Shown piece by piece: positions 58,057 to 64,000 of a stretch of 64,000 bases of DNA. Origin of the DNA: JAQGMV01 sp963828715. Lineage in GTDB: Bacteria > Pseudomonadota > Gammaproteobacteria > Burkholderiales > SG8-41. The stretch lies in assembly GCA_963828715.1 (NCBI GenBank), contig CAWHFX010000022.1, forward strand, positions 1 through 64,000, written 5' to 3'. Made by a program: the position numbers and the translations under genes. Numbering within the stretch: the stretch's first letter is position 1; each line of letters begins with the position of its first letter. The notes under the pieces were generated by a model that was given only the letters and a program-made list of their open reading frames with translations, was not told the origin of the DNA and did no database searches.

Positions 58057-58869
58057 ATGCCTCCCGCGCTCGCGCTCGAGGACATCACCGTCACGTTTGC
58101 CGCACGCGAGCCGGGCAGCCGTACCTACACCGCAGTGAGCCGCACGACGCTTGTGGTGGGGACAGGGGAATTCGTTTCGGTTGTCGGTCCGACCGGCTGC
58201 GGCAAATCGACGCTGCTCAACGTGGCTGCCGGTCTGCTCGCACCGTCCGGCGGACGTGTGACGGTATTCGGAGCGCCGCTTGCCGGCATCAACCGGCAAG
58301 CCGGTTACCTGTTCCAGGCCGATGCGCTCATGCCCTGGCTCGACGCGCTGGATAACGTCGCCATCGGATTGATCTATTGCGGAACGTCGAAGCCGGAGGC
58401 GCATGAGCGTGCGCGCGAATGGCTGGGCCGCGTCGGGCTCGCCGCGCACGGACATCGCTATCCGCACCAGTTGTCAGGCGGCATGAAGAAGCGGGTCGCG
58501 CTCGCGCAGACACTCATCATGAATCCGCAGATCCTTCTCATGGACGAGCCGTTCTCTGCGCTCGACATCCAGACGCGCCAGCTCATGGAAAACGAGCTGC
58601 TGGAGCTCTGGTCGGCGGATCGCAAATCGGTCGTCTTCATCACGCACGATCTGGAAGAAGCGATCGCGCTGTCGGACCGCGTGGTCGTTCTGTCGGCGGG
58701 CCCGGCTACGCATCCGATCGGGGAATACGCGATCGATCTGCCACGGCCCCGCGACGTTGCCGAGATCCGCCTCACGGCGCGCTTCGTGGAGTTGCATCGT
58801 GAGATCTGGGCGCGCATGAAGGATGAAGTGATGAAGGGATATGTCCAGAGCCAGATGCGTGACTCGTGA
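58057..58869 (+). CDS. ABC transporter ATP-binding protein
   Basis: A 270-residue ATPase of the nitrate/sulfonate/taurine importer family. Walker A GPTGCGKSTLLN (near residue 45), Q-loop YLFQADALMPW, signature QLSGGMKKRVALAQ, Walker B QILLMDEPFSALD and H-loop VVFITHDLEEAI are all present. The ATG at 58057 is 2 bases after the substrate-binding protein stop. The permease gene follows after a 164-base gap filled with palindromic repeats. Confidence 0.9.
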   Translation: MPPALALEDITVTFAAREPGSRTYTAVSRTTLVVGTGEFVSVVGPTGCGKSTLLNVAAGLLAPSGGRVTVFGAPLAGINRQAGYLFQADALMPWLDALDNVAIGLIYCGTSKPEAHERAREWLGRVGLAAHGHRYPHQLSGGMKKRVALAQTLIMNPQILLMDEPFSALDIQTRQLMENELLELWSADRKSVVFITHDLEEAIALSDRVVVLSAGPATHPIGEYAIDLPRPRDVAEIRLTARFVELHREIWARMKDEVMKGYVQSQMRDS

Positions 58870-59033
58870 CGGGTGGCTCGTGACCGATATCGTGAACCGC
58901 GCGTTCGCACACAGTGCGTTCGTCCTGAGGAGACGCAGCGACGCGGCCGTCTCGACGGGCGAACGGCGTGCCGTCCGTGCTTCGAGACACGAGCGTTCCT
59001 CGGCACGGTCGGCGTTCTTGTGCTCAGTGCGAC
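58870..59033. repeat. Palindromic and GTCAC-type repeats within the ABC operon
   Basis: No gene. TGCGTTCGTCCTGAGGAGACGC, GTCTCGACGGGCGAACGGCG and GTGCTTCGAGACACGAGCG are arms of the same extragenic palindrome family as at 18.95 and 40.96 kb. The start (GACTCGTGACGGGTGGCTCG) resembles inverted GTCAC heptamers. Confidence 0.55.
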
Positions 59034-59804
59034 ATGAAACGCCTTAGCCTCTACCAGGTGCTTCTGCTCCTCGCGCTGTTCGCGGTCTGGCACGTCCTTA
59101 CCGCGACCGAGGTTCTTCCATCATTCTTCTTCGGGCGGCCGCTCGTGGTGCTCGAGAAGACGTGGGACTGGTTCGCGTCCGGGAAGATCTACAGTCATCT
59201 CTGGATTACTCTGGTCGAAACCGTGCTCGCGTTCGTACTGGGCACCGCGCTCGGCCTGGCCGTCGGGTTATGGCTTGCACTGTCGCCGCTCGCCTCGACG
59301 CTGCTCGACCCTTACATCAAGGCGCTCAACTCGATGCCGCGCGTCATCCTCGCGCCGATCTTCGCGGTGTGGTTCGGGCTCGGCATCTGGTCAAAGGTCG
59401 CACTCGGCGTGACGCTGGTATTCTTCATCGTCTTCTTCAACGTGTATCAGGGCGTGAAGGAGGTCAGCCCCGTGGTGCTCGCGAACGCGCGCATGCTGGG
59501 CGCGAGCGCGCGCGATCTGCTGCGTTCGGTTTATCTGCCTTCCGCAACGAGCTGGGTTTTTTCGAGCCTGCACACGTCCGTGGGAATGGCGTTCGTCGGC
59601 GCCGTGGTGGGCGAATATCTCGGCTCAGCCGCCGGGGTCGGCTACCTCATCCTGCAAGCGGAAGCCGTGTTCGACATCAACACGGTGTTCGCGGGCATTC
59701 TCGTGCTGACCGCGTTCGCGCTCGCGCTCGACGCACTCGTGACGCTCGCCGAACGGCGGCTGCTCGTCTGGCGCCCCGCGCAAGGCGAAACGGAGCCGCT
59801 GTAA
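59034..59804 (+). CDS. ABC transporter permease
   Basis: A 256-residue inner-membrane protein with about six helices. The EAA-type cytoplasmic loop for ATPase contact is EVSPVVLANARMLGASARDLLRSVYLPSA, and NSMPRVILAPIFAVWFGLGIWSKVALGV is typical of SsuC/TauC/NrtB permeases. The ATG at 59034 gives a normal N-terminus (MKRLSLYQVLLLLALFAVWHVLT). It completes the importer with the two upstream genes. Confidence 0.88.
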   Translation: MKRLSLYQVLLLLALFAVWHVLTATEVLPSFFFGRPLVVLEKTWDWFASGKIYSHLWITLVETVLAFVLGTALGLAVGLWLALSPLASTLLDPYIKALNSMPRVILAPIFAVWFGLGIWSKVALGVTLVFFIVFFNVYQGVKEVSPVVLANARMLGASARDLLRSVYLPSATSWVFSSLHTSVGMAFVGAVVGEYLGSAAGVGYLILQAEAVFDINTVFAGILVLTAFALALDALVTLAERRLLVWRPAQGETEPL

Positions 59805-59811
59805 CCAGGAC

Positions 59812-60045
59812 TCAGATGCCTGTGGTGCCCTTCGGTGATTCGGGGGAAACGCTCTGGAAGATCGATGGCGGCGTGTCCGCGGCAGCAGCGCGACCACCGG
59901 TCGCGGGACCGATGAGGCCGAGAATTCCCACGATGATCAGATAGATCGCGATGATGAAGTTGAGCAGACGCGGAATGATCAGGATCAGGATTCCGGCGAT
60001 CAGCGCGGCGAGCGGTCCGATGCTCAAGCTCATGTTCATGCTCAT
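59812..60045 (-). CDS. DUF3096 small membrane protein
   Basis: A 77-residue protein with two close hydrophobic helices, IGPLAALIAGILILIIPRLLNFIIAIYLIIVGILGLIG, the DUF3096 core, and a Ser/Pro-rich C-terminal tail. Function unknown. It is convergent with the permease gene, with 7 bases between stops. Confidence 0.8.
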   Translation of the reverse strand: MSMNMSLSIGPLAALIAGILILIIPRLLNFIIAIYLIIVGILGLIGPATGGRAAAADTPPSIFQSVSPESPKGTTGI

Positions 60046-60204
60046 TGGGGCTCCTGGGTTTCACGGCTCCCGCCGCGGTTGCGCGAGGGGAGCATGTGTC
60101 GTACCCGGCCGGCTCGCAGCACTGCTGTAACGCGGCGCGCACGTCACCGGAATGCGATTGCACCCGAAGGTGCATGAGCCTAGGATGCGTAAAACGGAGG
60201 CGCC

Positions 60205-60657
60205 ATGCTCATCCGCGACATCCTGAACGTCAAGGGCGGCGCTATTCACACGATCCACGCGTCGCAGCCCTTGTCCGCGGCCATCGCCCTGATGGTGCGT
60301 CTGGACATCGGCTCGCTGGTTGTTGTCGAAGAAGCAGGCATGGCCGGTTTGCTCACGTTTCGCGAAGTGCTCCGCGCACTCGACGCGCCGCAAGCGAGCC
60401 TGAGCCGCACCATGGTGCGCGAGATCATGGATCCTGACCCGGTCTGCGGTCGTCTCTCCGATACGATCGATGACCTGCGGCAGATCATGACGGACCGGCA
60501 CATCCGCTACCTGCCTGTGAAGGAGGGCGACAAGCTGGTCGGCATCATCTCGTTTCACGACGTGGCGAAGGCGGTCATCCTGGAAACCGGCATGGAAAAC
60601 CGTCTGCTGCGACGGTATATCGAGAGCCAGTCCGAGCTGCGCGCGGACAGAAGCTGA
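60205..60657 (+). CDS. CBS-domain pair protein
   Basis: A 150-residue cytoplasmic protein composed of two CBS motifs: MLIRDILNVKGGAIHTIHASQPLSAAIALMVRLDIGSLVVVEEAGMAGLLTFREVLRAL and VREIMDPDPVCGRLSDTIDDLRQIMTDRHIRYLPVKEGDKLVGIISFHDVAKAVI. CBS pairs bind adenine nucleotides as energy sensors. ACGGAGGCGCC precedes the ATG. Stand-alone members of this type are common in proteobacteria, with no fixed partner. Confidence 0.87.
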   Translation: MLIRDILNVKGGAIHTIHASQPLSAAIALMVRLDIGSLVVVEEAGMAGLLTFREVLRALDAPQASLSRTMVREIMDPDPVCGRLSDTIDDLRQIMTDRHIRYLPVKEGDKLVGIISFHDVAKAVILETGMENRLLRRYIESQSELRADRS

Positions 60658-60766
60658 GGGGCCGCGCGCGGGCACTCACCCGCGGAGTGCGACTTTACGC
60701 ACTGGCGGTTACTCGACACGCAATCTAAAATCGCCCTGAATTCAGCGGGATGCAGGAGACGCTCGC

Positions 60767-62287
60767 GTGCTGAAGTGGATCGTGGGAAGTAAGGCGGATC
60801 ACCCGCTCGCCGATATCAGGCAGGTGCGCGATATGCTGGCCGAGCTTCCTGCGAACGACAGCGTGAAGTCACTCAGCGACATTACCGGCTGGCTCGAGTC
60901 GGTGGTGGACGTCGATTCGTTCAAGCTCGATCGCCTCTACGAGCTCATCGATACCCTCGATACGGCCGCGAAAACACCTCAGCTCAGGGTTGTTCAGGAT
61001 TATCTGGGCATGTCGCGCCAGCAGAAATTCCAGGAGAACAAGCTGTGGACCGCCGGCGCGCGGTTTGCGAAAGCGCTCGCGGATGCGTATGCATGGTTCC
61101 TGAAGCAGTATGAGAGCGGCGCAAGCGGCGCGTTGATGGTCCGCAAATGGGTTCCGGTTGCATGCGCACGTGCGCTTCGCGGGCGTGCGCAGGAACTGAA
61201 GTGGATCATGCTGCGCTACGGCCGTTTCGAACCGCGCGTGTGGGCCTCCATCGCGAGTCTGTACGGGCTCGCTGAGAGCGGGAAATTCGCCGACGCACCG
61301 GTTGCGATCTATCCCGGTCAGCACGGCAGCGGAACGGCGCAGCAGGAGTATCTGAAGGCGTTGATGCTATGGGCGGCAAGCGCCGACGTGCTTCCACCTC
61401 TGAGACAGGAGGTCGCCGAGCGCATGGTACAGACATTGTCCCGTTTTTTCATATTGCGTTCCGATGCTTTCCCCGGCGCGCTGTACGCGTTCGATCCTAA
61501 AGGCGATCGTCCTCCTGCACGTCTTTTCGGCAGCCCCAGTCTTAGTTTCGGCGTGCATTACTTCGGGCCCGGCGCGGCACGGGAAAAAGTCGCCGACGCG
61601 ATCGCCGTACTGGAGAAGACCGGCGTGTTGCCGACCGATCTTTATCTCGGACGCCCTTATCCCGCCGAGATCGTGCTCACCGTACTCAAACACCTTGCGC
61701 TGTACTGGGCGGAGAATCCGCCGACGCGCGCTTCCGAGCGCCGCGCGGCGAGCGGACGTATCACTGTGGTGCCGGGCTATCTGCCGTTGCTCGACGAGCT
61801 CGAACGCGAGGAGAGCGACGCACTCAACTTCACGGAGAGCACGGCCGAGAGCTGGGTGGTGGAAAACGTAAGCGAGAACGGCTATGGCGCGATCGTGCCC
61901 GCGACCGCGGCGGATTGGCTGCGCGTCGGCGAATTGATCGGCGTGCAGGTCGAAGGCGCTACCGGCTGGGGTGTTTCCATCATCCGGCGGGTCGCGCGCG
62001 ACGAGCAGCGCCAGTATCGCGTTGGGATCGAAGTGCTGTCGCACGCGGTCGTGGCAGTCGAGCTTTCGCGCGCGACCGGTGGCGAAACAGAGCACGGCGT
62101 GCTGCTTTCTACCCGGCCTGACAGCCACGGCGAAGTTGCGATCATTCGCCGCGCGGGACGCTACGATTCCAAGGTAGGTGTTCAGCTTGCAGTCGGCGAC
62201 AAGTCGTACACGCTCACACCGAGTCGCCTGATAGACGGCGGCGACGACTACGACCGGGCGAGCTACAAGATCGCCCGCACGAACTAG
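60767..62287 (+). CDS. Large betaproteobacterial conserved protein, possible PilZ-like C-terminus
   Basis: A 506-residue soluble protein. The N-terminal ~400 residues are helical without a recognised domain (ADIRQVRDMLAELPANDSVKSLSDITGWLESV...). The C-terminal ~110 residues (VENVSENGYGAIVPATAADWLRVGELIGVQVEGATGWGVSIIRRVARDEQRQYRVGIEVL) have the strand pattern of PilZ-like domains. An RxxxR cyclic-di-GMP site is not clear. Similar proteins are annotated as cyclic-di-GMP-binding in betaproteobacteria. The TAG stop coincides with the left edge of the dispersed repeat. Confidence 0.65.
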   Translation: MLKWIVGSKADHPLADIRQVRDMLAELPANDSVKSLSDITGWLESVVDVDSFKLDRLYELIDTLDTAAKTPQLRVVQDYLGMSRQQKFQENKLWTAGARFAKALADAYAWFLKQYESGASGALMVRKWVPVACARALRGRAQELKWIMLRYGRFEPRVWASIASLYGLAESGKFADAPVAIYPGQHGSGTAQQEYLKALMLWAASADVLPPLRQEVAERMVQTLSRFFILRSDAFPGALYAFDPKGDRPPARLFGSPSLSFGVHYFGPGAAREKVADAIAVLEKTGVLPTDLYLGRPYPAEIVLTVLKHLALYWAENPPTRASERRAASGRITVVPGYLPLLDELEREESDALNFTESTAESWVVENVSENGYGAIVPATAADWLRVGELIGVQVEGATGWGVSIIRRVARDEQRQYRVGIEVLSHAVVAVELSRATGGETEHGVLLSTRPDSHGEVAIIRRAGRYDSKVGVQLAVGDKSYTLTPSRLIDGGDDYDRASYKIARTN

Positions 62288-62510
62288 GGGGCGGCGCTCG
62301 CCTGAAGGCTCGGGCTTCGAACGTACTGGTTGAGGCCTTGCATATTTTGATGGAAATGCTGACTGACCGCGGAATGACTCGTTCGCGGGGCCCCGCTGCT
62401 CCGCAGCCCCCGCTCACCGGAATGGGGTGGTTCTAAAGAAGGCTTTCCTCCGTAACCTCCTTTCCTCTGTTGCGTGTCGATTGCCACGCCGACACGCATG
62501 CATGGGGGCG
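62285..62510 (+). repeat. Dispersed intergenic repeat, copy 2
   Basis: About 225 bp in the same orientation as the copy at 55.06 kb: TAGGGGGCGGCGCTCGCCT, TTTTGATGGAAATGCTGACT, TTCGCGGGGCCCCGCTGCTC and TTTCCTCCGTAACCTCCTTT follow in order. The first TAG is the stop codon of the preceding gene. Confidence 0.75.
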
Positions 62511-62610
62511 GCGCTCACCTTCAGCGCGGCCCGAGACGAATAGCCCACGGGCTATGCGTTATGATGTGCGCCCGCAGCGCATGTCGATTACGTCTTACGA
62601 AGGATGTCAT

Positions 62611-63462
62611 ATGAAAACAAAATTGGTTTCGCGCCACGTTTGCGTGGCCCTGTTGCTTGCGGCATTCAGCAGTGCGGTATTGGCGCAGTCTGCGCCGGCG
62701 ACGAAGGAGAAGCCGTTCGAGCCGACAGTCGGGCAGGATGGCAAGGACGTCGTGTGGGTGCCAACGTCACAGGCGCTGGTGAACAAGATGCTAGATCTCG
62801 CCAAGCTCACACCGAACGATTACCTGATGGATCTTGGTTCGGGAGACGGGCGCACGGTGATCACCGCGGCGAAGCGCGGCGCGCGCGCCACTGGCGTCGA
62901 ATACAACCCGAAAATGGTCGAGCTGTCGAAGCGCAACGCGCAGAAAGAAGGCGTGGGCGAGAAGGCGCAGTTCATCAACGGCGACATCTTCCAGACCGAT
63001 TTCTCGCAGGCGACGGTGATTACGCTTTTCCTGCTGCCTGAGTTGAACCTCAAGCTGCGGCCGAAGATTCTGGATATGAAACCGGGCACCCGGGTCGTGT
63101 CGAATTCGTTCACGATGGGTGACTGGCAGGCCGACCGGACACAGAACGCGAGCGAAAAAGAGGGCTGCACGGCTTACTGCACAGCTTATCTGTGGATCGT
63201 TCCGGCCAAAGTCGAGGGCAAATGGAAATTGCCGGAGGGCGAGCTGGTGCTCAAACAAACTTTCCAGAACGTTACCGGCTCTTTGAACAAGGGCGACCAG
63301 ACCACGGCGGAAGTCAGCAAGGGTGTGGTGCTCGGTGACGAGATCACATTCACTGCCGGTGGCGCGCAATACACCGGCAAGGTGAGTGGGGACACGATCA
63401 ACGGAACGGTCAAGGGTGGCGCGAACGGCGGCTCCTTTACCGCCAACCGTGTCGGCGGATAA
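62611..63462 (+). CDS. Exported class I SAM-methyltransferase-like protein
   Basis: A 283-residue protein with a clear signal peptide (LVSRHVCVALLLAAFSSAVLAQ), then a Rossmann methyltransferase domain. DYLMDLGSGDGRTVITAAKRGARATGVEYNP is the SAM-binding motif I, FINGDIFQTDF and VITLFLLPELNLKLRPKILDMKPGTRVVSNSF follow. The last ~80 residues form a Gly/Thr-rich beta domain (TGKVSGDTINGTVKGGANGGSFTANR). The core resembles the FAM173/ATPSCKMT lysine methyltransferase group. Dispersed-repeat copies flank it in opposite orientation. Confidence 0.75.
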   Translation: MKTKLVSRHVCVALLLAAFSSAVLAQSAPATKEKPFEPTVGQDGKDVVWVPTSQALVNKMLDLAKLTPNDYLMDLGSGDGRTVITAAKRGARATGVEYNPKMVELSKRNAQKEGVGEKAQFINGDIFQTDFSQATVITLFLLPELNLKLRPKILDMKPGTRVVSNSFTMGDWQADRTQNASEKEGCTAYCTAYLWIVPAKVEGKWKLPEGELVLKQTFQNVTGSLNKGDQTTAEVSKGVVLGDEITFTAGGAQYTGKVSGDTINGTVKGGANGGSFTANRVGG

Positions 63463-63522
63463 AGATCGAGCACGCCCCTGAGCGAGATCCTCCGTTTAGC
63501 TTAGCCGCGTGTCGAACCCGTC

Positions 63523-63625
63523 CGAGACGCGCCGAAAGGAAAGGAGGTTACGGAGGGAAACCATCGGCGTCCCTCTGCTCCGTAGGGCGGCGAGGTCCGA
63601 GCCTTCAGGCGAGCGCCGCCTCCTA
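63523..63625 (-). repeat. Dispersed intergenic repeat, short inverted copy
   Basis: Reverse-complement copy holding both ends of the longer repeats (GGAGGCGGCGCTCGCCTGAA at one end, CTCCGTAACCTCCTTTCCTT at the other) but lacking the middle. Its outer edge supplies the TAG stop of the esterase gene at 63625-63623. Confidence 0.7.
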
Positions 63626-64000
63626 CTGCGTTAAGACATGTCGCAACCACGCGCCGATATGCCCGATCTCCTCGATGCACACGCTATGAGGCATCGGGTA
63701 CTCGTGCCACTCGACGGCATAGCCGTGCTGCAACAAGAATGTCGCGCGACAGAGCCGCCATCTCGTGCGCGATCACGGGATCGTCCACTCCGTGCGCCAT
63801 GAAAATCGGCGTGTCGCGATTGACGGCCGCCGCCTCCGCGTCGAAGCTTTCGGCGAGCGGCAGATAGCAAGAAAGCGCCATGACGCCCGCGAGCTTCCCG
63901 CGATGGCGCAAGCCGGTCTGCAGCGCCATCGCACCGCCTTGTGAAAAGCCGGCGAGAACGACGTCGCCGGCCGCGATGCCGCGCTCGATTTCGCGGTCGA
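63623..64000 (-). CDS. Carboxylesterase/phospholipase-type alpha/beta hydrolase, 5' partial, frameshifted
   Basis: The C-terminal part of a small carboxylesterase (EstB-like). The nucleophile elbow is AGFSQGGAMALQ near the window end, catalytic Asp in MAHGVDDPVI and His in MPHSVCIEEIGHIGAWLRHVL. Near 63,735-63,745 one extra base shifts the frame: RDIL is followed in the next frame by LQHGYAVEWHEYPMPHSV. The start lies beyond base 64000. The TAG stop is made by the edge of the dispersed repeat. Confidence 0.78.

Overview
The window joins two unrelated genomic backgrounds. Bases 1 to about 15,576 look like a high-GC actinobacterium, probably Thermoleophilia/Gaiellales-like. The evidence is a fused PafBC regulator, GTG/TTG starts, tight GTGA/ATGA overlaps and several small actinobacterial conserved families. 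From about 15,577 to the end the gene content is betaproteobacterial (Burkholderiales-like): seven Bug/TTT solute receptors, a NirBD/NirC/CobA/YbiB nitrogen cluster and a different set of intergenic repeats. The switch falls inside a truncated nagZ gene, at the first base of a heptamer array. I read it as an assembly chimera or a contig join rather than gene transfer.

Actinobacterial part: thiolase (partial), MBL hydrolase, PAP2 phosphatase and aldehyde dehydrogenase; two zinc-ribbon proteins; a 149-aa Cys/His protein behind a promoter with an operator-like palindrome; fused pafBC and a partner; a sensor histidine kinase overlapping queG; a divergent quinone oxidoreductase; a lipoprotein; and a SIS-domain sugar-phosphate enzyme overlapping the broken nagZ (amino-sugar recycling).

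Betaproteobacterial part: an insertion sequence with doubled ends (15,660-16,988) sits in heptamer repeats. Catabolic modules follow: amidohydrolase with a PEP-mutase-family lyase; a three-subunit FAD/2Fe-2S dehydrogenase; class II aldolase with a D-tartrate-dehydratase-like enolase; ornithine-cyclodeaminase-like, PrpD and CaiB enzymes; and TPP enzyme, SDR, cyclase and histidinol-dehydrogenase-like genes. Most carry their own Bug receptor, but no TctA/TctB membrane subunits are present. A pentaheme nitrite reductase with five CxxCH motifs lies at 26.8-28.2 kb.

From 46 to 56 kb lies a nitrite/nitrate assimilation island: cobA, ybiB, an internally deleted nasA, nirD, nirB, then divergently nirC and a PP2C-kinase fusion, followed by a globin and a NasT-type ANTAR regulator. 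The nirB/nirC intergenic region carries two face-to-face sigma-54-like promoters and an NtrC-like palindrome. The nasT leader carries a sigma-54-like promoter, a stem-loop and an intrinsic terminator, which suggests ANTAR-controlled attenuation. Frameshifts are dense between 50.86 and 54.35 kb and look like uncorrected indels.

The last 8 kb holds an NrtA/SsuA-type ABC importer, small membrane and CBS proteins, a large betaproteobacterial protein, an exported methyltransferase-like protein and a partial esterase. Several dispersed repeat families lie between genes on the betaproteobacterial side only.
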